Shown: positions 1 to 8,310, numbered from the stretch's first letter. The stretch: DNA of 13,653 bases from DATIJJ01 sp035478255 (GCA_035478255.1 DATIJV010000027.1:1-13653), one strand, 5' to 3'. Notes: generated from the sequence alone by a model not told the origin. Numbers and translations are program-made.

Positions 1-2
1 AC

Positions 3-49
3 TTAATGTCCGGGATCTACTTATCATTTGGGTGGATCCCGGACATTAA
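3..49. repeat. Perfect 15-bp inverted repeat with 17-nt loop
   Basis: Bases 3-17 (TTAATGTCCGGGATC) are the exact reverse complement of 35-49. The stem extends inward through G-U and A-T/C-G pairs, so a transcript would form a long hairpin. No T-run follows, so a classical intrinsic terminator is not supported. The CCGGGAT core recurs nearby at 95-101 and, as TCATCCCG, inside the large palindrome at 8242-8249, which suggests a dispersed palindromic repeat. Whether it ends an upstream gene cannot be seen from this window. Confidence 0.75.
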
Positions 50-89
50 CTCACTCTAAATTCGCGAAAAGCGCGAATTAAGACTGAGT
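49..89. repeat. Imperfect palindrome with conserved AAAAGC-type tip
   Basis: The inner arms AATTCGCG (59-66) and CGCGAATT (72-79) pair perfectly. The outer arms ACTCA (49-53) and TGAGT (85-89) also pair, leaving an internal bulge. The tip CGAAAAGCGCG (65-75) recurs exactly at 8325-8335 in a hairpin whose stem is otherwise different. This links the element to the repeat family described at 8219-8475. Confidence 0.65.
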
Positions 90-140
90 AAATTCCGGGA
101 TGACGCTCTAATCAGCTTTCGCTTAACTTAATGGCAGTGC

Positions 141-196
141 CCCTTTTCCCTTCCTCCACATGCTTTTTGTGGAGTTCGGTGCAAGGGGAAGGAGGT
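141..196. repeat. CCTTCCTCC palindromic repeat, copy A (diverged)
   Basis: The core hairpin pairs CTCCACA (154-160) with TGTGGAG (168-174) around the 7-nt loop TGCTTTT, the same loop as the copy at 13513-13547. The right flank ends in AAGGGGAAGGAGGT (183-196), identical to the end of the large element at 8422-8435. Five positions between hairpin and flank (within 175-182) differ from that element, so the outer part of the stem is broken here. The copy lies directly upstream of ftsW, at the start of the division-gene run. Confidence 0.75.
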
Positions 197-223
197 ATAT
201 AAAAAAAGATCTTAATGCTATAT

Positions 224-251
224 TATACCTCTCGCAGATACGAGAGGTATA
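224..251 (+). repeat. 11-bp leader hairpin just before ftsW
   Basis: TATACCTCTCG (224-234) pairs perfectly with 241-251 around the loop CAGATA. The right arm contains GAGAGG (242-247), the only Shine-Dalgarno-like purine run shortly before the preferred ftsW starts at 260 or 266. The left arm can instead pair with GAGGTATA at 192-199, an alternative 8-bp helix that would free the right arm. The pairing is visible in the sequence; a role in translation control is inference. Confidence 0.5.
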
Positions 252-259
252 TTACAGGC

Positions 260-1423
260 ATGGACATGCAAAACTCATACTCGGCCCGCCGCTGCCCGAC
301 ACCTCCCGCGCCTTATGACCGCTGGCTCGTCTATACTGTCTTAAGTTTAGTTGTATTCGGCCTGATGATGGTGGCCTCCGCCTCTATTAGCATCTCCGAT
401 CAACAGCTTCACCAACCGTTTTATTATTTTTATCGCCAGCTTACTTTCCTGATTTTAGGCACCTTGCTCGGAAGCATCATCGTTCAATTTGACATAGCAT
501 ACTGGGAAAAAATCAGCGGTGTCATGATTGTCACCGTATTATTGCTGCTCGCGCTCGTGCTGATTCCCGGAATCGGCCATGCCGTTAATGGTAGCGCTCG
601 CTGGCTTGGTTTTGGTCCCTTTTCAATACAAATCTCTGAGCTCGCCAAATTCGCAGTCGTTATATATATGGCGAGTTATCTCGTTCGCCGAAACGACGAA
701 ATCAAAACCAGTTTAAGTGGTTTTTTAAAACCGATGGCTTTACTCGGTGTCATAACTATCTTATTACTCAAAGAACCCGACTTTGGTGCGACTGTCGTCA
801 TTATGGCTACCGTGCTCGGCATGATGTTTTTGGCAGGCATGCAGCTTCGGCATTTTTTATTATTATTTATTTTAGTTTTGATCGCGTTTTCCATATTAGC
901 CATATCAGCGCCTTACCGCATGGCGCGCCTGACCACATTTCTCAATCCCTGGATAAATCCTTTTGGCAGCGGTTACCAATTAACACAATCTCTGATTGCT
1001 TTTGGCCGTGGAGGATGGTTTGGAGTAGGATTGGGAAATAGCATCCAGAAACTTTTTTATCTACCCGAAGCGCATACAGATTTTCTCTTTGCTGTTATTG
1101 CTGAAGAATTAGGGCTCGTCGGGATATTGGCTGTGATAATATTGTTTACCCTGCTGGTTTTGCGAATATTATTTATCGGCCGGCAAGCCCAACAACTCGG
1201 CCGATATTTCGCCGGTTTCATGGCTTATGGTTTTGGATTGTGGATTGCCATTCAATTTACCGTGAGTATTGGTGTAAATTGCGGTATTTTACCCACAAAA
1301 GGTTTAACTCTGCCTTTGGTCAGTTATGGTGGAAGCAGTATGTTAATAAATTGCATTGTGATTGCATTGTTAATGCGAATTGATTACGAAAATCGTATGG
1401 TAAGTTTTGGGTTGCGCGAATGA
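260..1423 (+). CDS. ftsW: FtsW, lipid II glycan polymerase of the divisome (SEDS family)
   Basis: FtsW is the multi-spanning SEDS-family polymerase that works with FtsI (PBP3) to make septal peptidoglycan. The protein aligns end to end with E. coli FtsW. It shows a first membrane segment with MMVASASIS, the central FGSGYQLTQSLIAFGRG block, LPEAHTDFLFAVIAEELG and the C-terminal LPTKGLTLPLVSYGGSS signature, with about ten hydrophobic segments. It ends RIDYENRM, as the family does. The reading frame is open from an ATG at 215, but that places a repeat-derived hairpin (224-251) in the code and has no properly spaced ribosome site. ATG at 260 or 266 (ACAGG seven bases upstream of 266) is preferred; 260 is given and the start is uncertain. 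The stop overlaps murG by four bases (ATGA), implying translational coupling. In relatives murD normally lies directly upstream. Here at least 200 bp of repeats precede ftsW. Confidence 0.95.
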   Translation: MDMQNSYSARRCPTPPAPYDRWLVYTVLSLVVFGLMMVASASISISDQQLHQPFYYFYRQLTFLILGTLLGSIIVQFDIAYWEKISGVMIVTVLLLLALVLIPGIGHAVNGSARWLGFGPFSIQISELAKFAVVIYMASYLVRRNDEIKTSLSGFLKPMALLGVITILLLKEPDFGATVVIMATVLGMMFLAGMQLRHFLLLFILVLIAFSILAISAPYRMARLTTFLNPWINPFGSGYQLTQSLIAFGRGGWFGVGLGNSIQKLFYLPEAHTDFLFAVIAEELGLVGILAVIILFTLLVLRILFIGRQAQQLGRYFAGFMAYGFGLWIAIQFTVSIGVNCGILPTKGLTLPLVSYGGSSMLINCIVIALLMRIDYENRMVSFGLRE

Positions 1424-2511
1424 GTCAGTTAAAACGCATTTTAATTATGGCAGGGGGAACAGGAGGTCATATCTTCCCCGGGCTTGCCATTGCCAAACGT
1501 TTGCTTTCCGAAAATATCGAAGTGCAATGGTTGGGAACTCAAACGGGCCTGGAGGCAAAATTAGTTCCAGATGCAGGAATTCCCATTCATTTTATTACGA
1601 TTAACGGGGTGCGTGGGAAAGGTATTAAAGATATACTCCTCGCACCCCCGCGTTTATTGATAGCTATTTTTCAAGCCGCACGTATTATTCGACAGTTTAA
1701 ACCAGATATTGTCTTAGGAATGGGTGGGTTTGTCAGTGGTCCTGGCGGTATAGCTTGTTGGCTCCTGGGTCGTCCATTAATTATTCATGAACAAAATGCA
1801 AAGCCGGGCACCACAAATAAATGGTTAGCAAAAATTGCGAAAAAAGTGTTGGAAGGATTTCCCAATACTTTTTTAAAACGACAAAATGTAGTGACTGTGG
1901 GGAACCCGATCCGTACTGAAATTATCGATATGAATGTTCCAGAGCGTGGAGTCAAAGATAAACGAACCTTATTGGTGATAGGCGGCAGTTTGGGCGCTTT
2001 AGCAATTAATAAATTATTGCCCAGAACGCTTGCACTCTTGCCGGAATTTATGCGTCCTGAAGTGTATCATCAAACCGGCGAAAAACACTATTCCGATACG
2101 CAGGCAGCGTATCAGCAGGCGGGGGTTTCTGCTAAAATTGTTCCGTTTATTAAAGAAATGCATGAAGCATATGCCTGGGCCGATATCGTCTTATGCCGCT
2201 CGGGTGCATTAACAATCGCAGAATTGTGTGCTGCGGGGGTTGGCGCAATCCTGGTTCCTTTTCCGCACGCAATTGGCGACCATCAAACGGCTAATGCAAA
2301 TTTTATGGTGAAGGAAGGCGCTGCATTATTAATTCAGCAGTCTGCTTTGACAGCGGACAAGCTGGTTGATATTTTGCAAGAATTTATTGAGTTGCCGGAA
2401 CGTTGTCAGGCAATGGCAAAAGCAGCTTATCAATTACGACGGGCGGATGCGGCAGATAAAATTTTATCGATTTGCCAGGATGTTTATAAAATACAGGGGA
2501 GATTGCCGTGA
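1420..2511 (+). CDS. murG: MurG, UDP-GlcNAc:lipid I N-acetylglucosaminyltransferase
   Basis: MurG transfers GlcNAc from UDP-GlcNAc to lipid I on the inner face of the membrane, giving lipid II, the substrate of FtsW. At 363 residues it has the usual family length and the two-domain GT-B fold. Visible motifs in order are the N-terminal glycine loop GGTGGH (12-17), GMGGFVSGPGG (100-110), HEQN (123-126), GNPIR (161-165), GGSLGA (188-193), and the donor-binding RSGALTIAE (260-268) with PFPHAIGDHQTANA (280-293). The ATG overlaps the ftsW stop and the end overlaps murC (GTGA), so the three genes are translationally linked. No odd residue was noticed. Confidence 0.97.
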   Translation: MSQLKRILIMAGGTGGHIFPGLAIAKRLLSENIEVQWLGTQTGLEAKLVPDAGIPIHFITINGVRGKGIKDILLAPPRLLIAIFQAARIIRQFKPDIVLGMGGFVSGPGGIACWLLGRPLIIHEQNAKPGTTNKWLAKIAKKVLEGFPNTFLKRQNVVTVGNPIRTEIIDMNVPERGVKDKRTLLVIGGSLGALAINKLLPRTLALLPEFMRPEVYHQTGEKHYSDTQAAYQQAGVSAKIVPFIKEMHEAYAWADIVLCRSGALTIAELCAAGVGAILVPFPHAIGDHQTANANFMVKEGAALLIQQSALTADKLVDILQEFIELPERCQAMAKAAYQLRRADAADKILSICQDVYKIQGRLP

Positions 2512-3941
2512 GCTGGACATTTGAAATGGGTCGAATTAAACACATTCACTTCGTAGGAATTGGCGGAGTGGGCATGGCGGGTATTGCCGAAGTCCTGTTG
2601 AGCCAGGGTTATCGTGTTTCAGGTTCAGACTTGACTGATAATGCATTGACGAAACGCTTGCATTCAATCGGCGCTGAGATTTTTCACGATCATCAAGCGC
2701 AGCATGTCAAACAAGCAGATGTTGTCGTGCGATCTTCAGCTGTTCATATGGATAATCCAGAAATCATTGCAGCACGCCAAGCGCATATCCCCATTGTTCC
2801 GCGTGCAGAAATGCTTGGGGAATTAATGCGTTTTCGTTATGGAATCGCAATTGCCGGCACGCATGGAAAAACAACGACAACCAGTCTTGTCACGAGTATT
2901 CTGGCAGAAGAGGGCGTGGACCCTACTTTTGTTATTGGCGGACGACTCAATAGTGCGGGGAGTAATGCGCGTCTCGGCACCGGGCGTTATTTGGTAGCAG
3001 AAGCGGATGAGAGTGATGCATCATTTCTCTATCTCAAACCCATGATTTCGGTTGTCACCAATATTGATGCAGATCATATGTCAACTTATCATAATGATTT
3101 TGCTGAACTGCGCCGCGCATTTATTAAATTTTTACATCGACTGCCTTTTTATGGGTTAGCGGTTTTATGTGTTGATGATCCTGTTGTCAAAGAAATTTTA
3201 CCTGAAATCTCACGTCCTTTTGTCACGTATGGATTTACTGATGATGCCGATTTTAAAGCGGTTTCGATTGTTCAAACGGGTACACGTACCCAATTTATTG
3301 CGATCCGGCCTAATGGCATGACTCCTCTTAAAATCGCTTTGAACTTACCGGGCAAGCATAATGTATTAAATGCACTCGCTGCGATTGCTATTGCGAGTGA
3401 ACTGAAAATTTCTGATCAAGCCATTCAATTGGCGTTAGATAAATTTGCGGGAATTGGCCGCCGTTTTCAAATTTACGGCGATTTTGCTTTGCAGAAAGGC
3501 GGCTCAATTAAATTAATTGATGATTATGGACATCATCCGCGAGAAATAGCGGCGACCTTGCAGGCTGCGCGTCATGGCTGGCCAGAGCGCCGTCTGGTGA
3601 TGGTGTATCAACCGCATCGTTATACTCGTACACGAGATTTATTTAATGAATTCTGTGAAGTTTTGTCTCAGCCTGATTTGCTGGTATTGTTAGATGTTTA
3701 TTCTGCGGGTGAATCTCATATTGAAGGCGCGGACGGTGCTACGCTGGTTAAAAGTATTCGTGAGCGTGGAGACATGGCTCCGGTTTTTGTTGAACAGCAT
3801 CATAAACTAGCGAATGACTTGCAAGATGTTTTACGCGACGGAGATATATTGCTGATGCAAGGCGCGGGAAATATCGGAGGATTGGCTTCACATTTGGCGG
3901 CGACAGAATTGAGAGAGTCTGTGCCTGTCAGTGGATTATGA
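2508..3941 (+). CDS. murC: MurC, UDP-N-acetylmuramate--L-alanine ligase
   Basis: MurC is the cytoplasmic ATP-dependent ligase that adds L-Ala to UDP-MurNAc, the first stem-peptide step. At 477 residues it is close to the usual length. It has an N-terminal dinucleotide-type glycine loop GIGGVGMAGIAE (18-29), the ATP loop GTHGKTTTT (117-125), EADESD (165-170) and TNIDADH (184-190) at the active site. The C-terminal domain carries DDYGHHPREI and QPHRYTRTRDLF. The start is GTG at 2508, supported by AGGGGAGA at 2495-2502 five bases upstream; the ATG at 2526 would lack that spacing. The next gene is ftsQ after only 15 bp. In Legionella, Coxiella and E. coli, murB and ddl normally intervene; neither is present, nor any remnant long enough to recognise. 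Confidence 0.97.
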   Translation: MSWTFEMGRIKHIHFVGIGGVGMAGIAEVLLSQGYRVSGSDLTDNALTKRLHSIGAEIFHDHQAQHVKQADVVVRSSAVHMDNPEIIAARQAHIPIVPRAEMLGELMRFRYGIAIAGTHGKTTTTSLVTSILAEEGVDPTFVIGGRLNSAGSNARLGTGRYLVAEADESDASFLYLKPMISVVTNIDADHMSTYHNDFAELRRAFIKFLHRLPFYGLAVLCVDDPVVKEILPEISRPFVTYGFTDDADFKAVSIVQTGTRTQFIAIRPNGMTPLKIALNLPGKHNVLNALAAIAIASELKISDQAIQLALDKFAGIGRRFQIYGDFALQKGGSIKLIDDYGHHPREIAATLQAARHGWPERRLVMVYQPHRYTRTRDLFNEFCEVLSQPDLLVLLDVYSAGESHIEGADGATLVKSIRERGDMAPVFVEQHHKLANDLQDVLRDGDILLMQGAGNIGGLASHLAATELRESVPVSGL

Positions 3942-3962
3942 ACTGTTTTTTAGGAGATGAGA

Positions 3963-4697
3963 ATGACGCTAAGCCGGGCACGGAAACACTCATCCAACCT
4001 CCAAATCCCCTGGAAACAGGGTGCCAAAATTTTATTATTTATTTTTCTTGTTATTCTCAGTATTTTTTCGATTAATAAAATCAAACAAACAGATGAATTT
4101 CCGATTCATCAAGTCAAAATTTACGGCGCAAAACATCTCAACCCGAAAGAAATACAGCGTCTTCTTATGCCTTTAGTCAGCAAAGGTTTTTTTGCGGTTG
4201 AAGTTGATCAGGTCAAAGAACAATTGTTGCAAGCTCCCTGGATAGCAAATGCTTCTGTCACCCGCATCTGGCCCGATCAGGTTCTTGTTACCATTACAGA
4301 ACATCAACCTATTGCACGCTGGAACGAAAATAATTTATTAAGTTCTACAGGAGAAATTTTTACTCCTGATGTTAATTCTTATCCAGCTGGATTGCCGCAT
4401 TTTATCGGCCCTGAAGGTCAGCAAATTACCATGCTTGAATTTTACTCAAAACTAAACGATATCTTTCATCCGCTGCATTTGAAAATTACCCGCTTGCAAT
4501 TAAGCCCTTATTTATCCTGGGATGTAGAGTTTGTAAATGGAATGAAAATGCGTCTTGGATATAAAGATATCTTGACTCGCGTCAGTCATTTTGTGAAAGT
4601 GTATTCAAAAATAGTCGGAGAGCGTGCAGGTGATGTAGACTATATCGATCTACGCTATCCGAACGGGTTAGCAATACGATGGAAAACGGTTTCATAA
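3963..4697 (+). CDS. ftsQ: FtsQ, divisome assembly protein
   Basis: FtsQ is a bitopic inner-membrane protein that links the cytoplasmic ring to the periplasmic FtsB/FtsL complex. From the chosen start it has 244 residues: a basic cytoplasmic tail (1-20), one membrane segment (about 22-38, LLFIFLVILSIFSI), then a POTRA domain (about 47-115, beginning FPIHQVKIYGAKHL and ending VLVTITEHQPIARW) and the FtsQ beta domain. An in-frame ATG at 3957 directly abuts the AGGAG ribosome site (3952-3956) and so is too close. ATG at 3963 gives a six-base spacer and is preferred. The N-terminal tail is short. The gene ends 18 bp before ftsA. Confidence 0.93.
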   Translation: MTLSRARKHSSNLQIPWKQGAKILLFIFLVILSIFSINKIKQTDEFPIHQVKIYGAKHLNPKEIQRLLMPLVSKGFFAVEVDQVKEQLLQAPWIANASVTRIWPDQVLVTITEHQPIARWNENNLLSSTGEIFTPDVNSYPAGLPHFIGPEGQQITMLEFYSKLNDIFHPLHLKITRLQLSPYLSWDVEFVNGMKMRLGYKDILTRVSHFVKVYSKIVGERAGDVDYIDLRYPNGLAIRWKTVS

Positions 4698-4715
4698 CAA
4701 CTGGAAGAAAAAATT

Positions 4716-5948
4716 ATGGCACAGAAGCCAAATAAAGATTTGATGGTCGGTATCGATATCGGTACCTCAAAAGTCGTCGCGATAGTCGGCGAAGTGACTA
4801 ATGAAAATAAATTAAATATTGTCGGGCTGGGCTCGCATCCTTCGCAAGGATTGAAGCGCGGTGTTGTCATCAACATTGAATCGACTGTGCAATCTATCCA
4901 GCGCGCAGTAGAAGAAGCTGAATTAATGGCAGGCTGCCAGATTTATTCTGCCTTTACGGGCATTGCGGGAAGTCACATTCGCAGCATTAATTCACATGGA
5001 ATCGTGGCAATTCGCGATCGTGAAGTTACCTCCATCGATGTGGATCGGGTGATTGATGCAGCAAAAGCGGTTGCCATTCCAGCGGATCAAAAAATTCTGC
5101 ACATCCTGCCGCAAGAATTCATCATTGATAATCAGGATTCTATTCGCGAGCCGATCGGTATGGCAGGTGTTCGACTGGAAGCCAAAGTTCACATTGTCAC
5201 AGGCGCAGTCAGCGCTGCGCAAAATATCGTGAAATGCCTAAAACGCTGTGGCTTGACTGCAAGCGATATCGTGCTTGAACAATTTGCTTCAAGCCAATCT
5301 ATTTTAACGGACGATGAAAAAGAATTGGGCGTCTGCATGATCGATATTGGCGGCGGCACGACAGATATTGCCATCTTTACAGATGGTTCGGTGCGTTATA
5401 CTGCAGTGATTCCCATTGCAGGAGATCAAGTCACCAATGATATCGCAATTGCGCTGCGCACACCGGCGCGAAACGCGGAAGATATCAAATTAAAATATGC
5501 ATGTGCGTTACAAGATCTTGCTGATACCAGCCAGATGATTGATATTCCGACTACTGGTGATCGTTCAGGCAGGCATATTTCAAAACGTGCATTAGCTGAA
5601 GTTGTTGAAGCGCGGTATGAGGAACTTTTTACTTTGGTTGCAGCAGAAATTCGCCGCAGTGGTCTTGAAGATTTAATTGCGGCAGGTATTGTATTAACCG
5701 GAGGTGCATCTAAAGTAGAAGGTGCTGTAGAATTGGCGGAGCGTGTATTTAAAATGCCGGTCCGTATTGGAACACCTATGCATGTAACCGGATTAATTGA
5801 CGTAATCAATAATCCTATTTATGCAACCGGTATAGGCTTGCTTTTATATGGCATGCAGCAGCGTGAAGCGCCGCGTGAGCCCATGACTCCATCCAATTTA
5901 AAAAATTTGTGGATGAGAATGAGAGGTTGGTTTCAGGGGAATTTTTAA
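4716..5948 (+). CDS. ftsA: FtsA, actin-like membrane anchor of the Z ring
   Basis: FtsA is an actin-fold ATPase that tethers FtsZ to the membrane and recruits later division proteins. At 410 residues it is close to E. coli FtsA. Visible motifs are the first phosphate loop GIDIGTSK (12-19), the second phosphate motif IDIGGGTTDIAIF (209-221) and the adenosine motif LTGGASKVEG (327-336). The last residues (about 392-407, with LKNLWMRMRGWF) form the amphipathic membrane-targeting helix. A ribosome site GGAAGA (4703-4708) sits seven bases before the ATG. The stop codon directly abuts an upstream ATG of the ftsZ frame, so the pair is almost certainly cotranscribed. Confidence 0.97.
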   Translation: MAQKPNKDLMVGIDIGTSKVVAIVGEVTNENKLNIVGLGSHPSQGLKRGVVINIESTVQSIQRAVEEAELMAGCQIYSAFTGIAGSHIRSINSHGIVAIRDREVTSIDVDRVIDAAKAVAIPADQKILHILPQEFIIDNQDSIREPIGMAGVRLEAKVHIVTGAVSAAQNIVKCLKRCGLTASDIVLEQFASSQSILTDDEKELGVCMIDIGGGTTDIAIFTDGSVRYTAVIPIAGDQVTNDIAIALRTPARNAEDIKLKYACALQDLADTSQMIDIPTTGDRSGRHISKRALAEVVEARYEELFTLVAAEIRRSGLEDLIAAGIVLTGGASKVEGAVELAERVFKMPVRIGTPMHVTGLIDVINNPIYATGIGLLLYGMQQREAPREPMTPSNLKNLWMRMRGWFQGNF

Positions 5949-5975
5949 ATGAGTCATAATCAAGGGAGTCATCAC

Positions 5976-7154
5976 ATGTTTGAATCAGCAGATACAAAGT
6001 CACAACAAAATGCGGTGATTAAAGTAGTCGGAATTGGTGGTGGCGGGGGCAATGCTATAGAGCACATGATGGCAGCTTCAATCGAAGGTGTGGAATTTAT
6101 TTGTGCAAATACGGATGCGCAAGCGCTGAAACTTTCTTCGGCGAATACAATTATCCAATTAGGCGAAGGCATTACGCGCGGCTTGGGTGCGGGTGCCAAT
6201 CCAGACATAGGACGACGTTCAGCAGAAGAAGACCGCGAACGGATCAAATCAGCTTTAATTGGCACGGACATTGTATTTTTGACGGCGGGAATGGGGGGTG
6301 GAACAGGCACAGGTGCCGCACCTATTTTTGCACAAATCGCAAAAGAATTGGGAATTTTAACAGTTGCCGTGACAACCCGGCCGTTTTCTTTTGAAGGCCG
6401 TGTGCGAATGCAAGTGGCGGATCAGGGTATAGCGAATTTAACGCAATATGTCGATTCGTTGATAACGATTCCAAACAACAAATTGCTGAGCGTGCTAGGA
6501 AAGAACGTCACCTTGGTGAATGCATTTAAAGCGGCAAATGATGTGTTGCGTGGAGCGGTCCAAGGTATTGCCGAGCTGATCACGCGCCCTGGCTTGATTA
6601 ATGTAGATTTTGCGGATGTGCGTACCGTGATGTCTGAAATGGGTATGGCAATGATGGGAACGGGGGTGGCTTCAGGCGAAAATCGTGCGCGTCTCGCAAC
6701 GGAAGCGGCTATTTCCAGCCCATTATTGGAAGATGTTGATATGACTGGCGCGCGCGGTGTTCTGGTGAATATTACCGCGGGTCTGGATATGTCTATTGGC
6801 GAATTTGAAGAAGTGGGTGACGCGATTAAAAATATCACTTCAGAAGGCGCGACAGTTGTGGTCGGTACAGTTATTGATCCAGAATTGCGTGATGAAATTC
6901 GCGTGACATTGATCGGAACTGGTCTCGGCCGCAAGCAAGGTCAGGCAGGATCAGGAACAGTTAAATTGCTGGATTCCACTAAATCAGACGGATCCATTGA
7001 TTATCATCAGTTAGAAAAACCGGCGGTGATGCGTCGGCATGCAACGGCAGCAACTTTACCGCCGAAGCCGGTGGTTTCTCCAGATTCTGCGCAAGAGTTG
7101 GATTATCTTGATATTCCAGCGTTTTTGCGGCGTAAAGAAGAAGTTGAAGTATAG
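5976..7154 (+). CDS. ftsZ: FtsZ, tubulin-like division GTPase
   Basis: FtsZ polymerises with GTP into the cytokinetic ring. From the chosen start it has 392 residues: the N-terminal GIGGGGGNAIEHM, the tubulin signature GGGTGTG (107-113), the T7 loop NVDFADV (209-215), a short linker, and the conserved C-terminal peptide LDIPAFLR (378-385) that binds FtsA and ZipA. The frame opens earlier, with an ATG at 5949 right after the ftsA stop. However, AGGGAG (5963-5968) is correctly spaced for the ATG at 5976, and the resulting MFES start matches E. coli MFEP. The upstream ATG would add nine unrelated residues. All functional motifs are intact. Confidence 0.97.
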   Translation: MFESADTKSQQNAVIKVVGIGGGGGNAIEHMMAASIEGVEFICANTDAQALKLSSANTIIQLGEGITRGLGAGANPDIGRRSAEEDRERIKSALIGTDIVFLTAGMGGGTGTGAAPIFAQIAKELGILTVAVTTRPFSFEGRVRMQVADQGIANLTQYVDSLITIPNNKLLSVLGKNVTLVNAFKAANDVLRGAVQGIAELITRPGLINVDFADVRTVMSEMGMAMMGTGVASGENRARLATEAAISSPLLEDVDMTGARGVLVNITAGLDMSIGEFEEVGDAIKNITSEGATVVVGTVIDPELRDEIRVTLIGTGLGRKQGQAGSGTVKLLDSTKSDGSIDYHQLEKPAVMRRHATAATLPPKPVVSPDSAQELDYLDIPAFLRRKEEVEV

Positions 7155-7270
7155 GATAATCCTTAAGCCAGGCGAGGGATACTACGAGATTCAAATGGGT
7201 AAATTATTAATTTCCCCTTTGATGTCTCTGTGTTACCATTGGGCAACCAAATGACAAAAGTGAAACAGGA

Positions 7271-8185
7271 ATGATTAGACAAAGAACCTTAAAAAACGTT
7301 ATTAAGGCTACAGGAGTTACATTACACGGGGGTGAAAGAGCAGAATTAACTTTGCGACCTGCCCCGCCCAATACAGGAATCATTTTTCAACGCGTCGATT
7401 TAAATCCTATCGTTGAAATACGCGCTTTAGCAGAAAACGTAGGCGACACTCGGTTATCCACAACGCTGACTAAAAACGGTACTCGTGTTTCTACTATTGA
7501 GCATTTGCTTTCAGCGTTTGCTGGTTTAGGCATTGACAATGCTCGTGTCGATGTATCAGCCCCGGAAATTCCGATTATGGATGGCAGCGCCGGCCCCTTT
7601 GTTTTTTTAGTGCAATCGGCAGGTATTCAAGAGCAAAATGCCCCCAAGCGCTTTATTCGTATCAAACGCAAAGTAACGGTTAAAGATGGGGATAAATGGG
7701 CGTGTTTTGAACCCTTCGAAGGATTTAAAGTCACCTTTACCATTGAGTTTGATCATCCTGTTTTCAAGATGCACAGCAAAACGGCTACGCTGGATTTTTC
7801 CAGTACCTCTTATGTGAAAGAAGTCAGCCGTGCCAGGACATTTGGTTTTATGGCAGACTTTGAGAGGCTCCGTGAAATGAATTTGGCATTAGGCGCGAGC
7901 CTGGATAATGCTGTTGCGGTCGATGATTTTCGTGTCTTAAACGAAGATGGACTACGTTATGAAGATGAATTTGTTCGTCATAAAATTCTGGATGCAGTGG
8001 GCGATTTATATCTTTTAGGATCCAGTTTAATAGGTTCATTCAATGGTTACAAATCTGGCCATGCATTAAATAATATGTTGTTGCGTAAGTTGCTCGCAAA
8101 GCAGGAAGCATGGGAATATGTAACATTTGAAGATCCGACTACGGTTCCGATTTCTTATTTAAAACCTATCTTGGCGGATGGATAA
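7271..8185 (+). CDS. lpxC: LpxC, UDP-3-O-acyl-N-acetylglucosamine deacetylase
   Basis: LpxC is the zinc enzyme for the committed step of lipid A synthesis, so the organism makes lipopolysaccharide. At 304 residues it aligns along its full length with E. coli LpxC, from MIRQRTLKNVIKATGV to EAWEYVTFED. The expected zinc ligands are present: His78 in TIEHL, and His237 and Asp241 in RHKILDAVGD. Catalytic Glu77 and His264 (KSGHALNN) are also present. The AGGA before the ATG leaves almost no spacer, an unusually tight ribosome site, but homology fixes this start. The 116-bp gap after ftsZ holds a weak extended -10 candidate (TGTTACCAT, 7232-7240) without a clear -35. The gene may be read with ftsZ, or partly from its own promoter, as in other gammaproteobacteria. 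Confidence 0.97.
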   Translation: MIRQRTLKNVIKATGVTLHGGERAELTLRPAPPNTGIIFQRVDLNPIVEIRALAENVGDTRLSTTLTKNGTRVSTIEHLLSAFAGLGIDNARVDVSAPEIPIMDGSAGPFVFLVQSAGIQEQNAPKRFIRIKRKVTVKDGDKWACFEPFEGFKVTFTIEFDHPVFKMHSKTATLDFSSTSYVKEVSRARTFGFMADFERLREMNLALGASLDNAVAVDDFRVLNEDGLRYEDEFVRHKILDAVGDLYLLGSSLIGSFNGYKSGHALNNMLLRKLLAKQEAWEYVTFEDPTTVPISYLKPILADG

Positions 8186-8310
8186 TCCTAAATTCGGCAG
8201 TTAGGAACATAGCGAGAATAATAGCTCAGCCCCATGGGTTGTCATCCCGTAAGTATTCGGTGAGAAGTATAAAATTCGTGTTTTTTGTTTTTTTTACCTC
8301 CTTCCCCTAT

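Noticed and set aside
215..259. 15-residue N-terminal extension of FtsW from the ATG at 215
   Set aside because: It is encoded by a palindrome, has no family counterpart that I recognise, and its GGAGG lies about 20 bases upstream, too far away.
5426..5809. 127-codon minus-strand open frame opposite ftsA
   Set aside because: A shadow of the ftsA reading frame: the composition is unlike a real protein and there is no ribosome site. The same applies to the 170-codon frame opposite ftsZ (6422-6934) and the 160-codon frame opposite the secA end and mutT (12922-13404).
7212..7240. lpxC promoter with extended -10 TGTTACCAT
   Set aside because: No recognisable -35 box (TTTCCC-like at the right spacing) and a poor -10; mentioned under lpxC only.
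8186..8206. Intrinsic terminator after lpxC (TCCTAA ... TTAGGA)
   Set aside because: It is only a 6-bp A/T-rich stem with a 9-nt loop and no T-run directly after it, too weak to call.
8220..8262. tRNA-like start (ATAGCTCAGC resembling a D-arm)
   Set aside because: There is no TTCGAATC-type T arm, acceptor pairing or anticodon stem at the right spacing. The bases are explained by the 17-bp outer arm of the palindrome.
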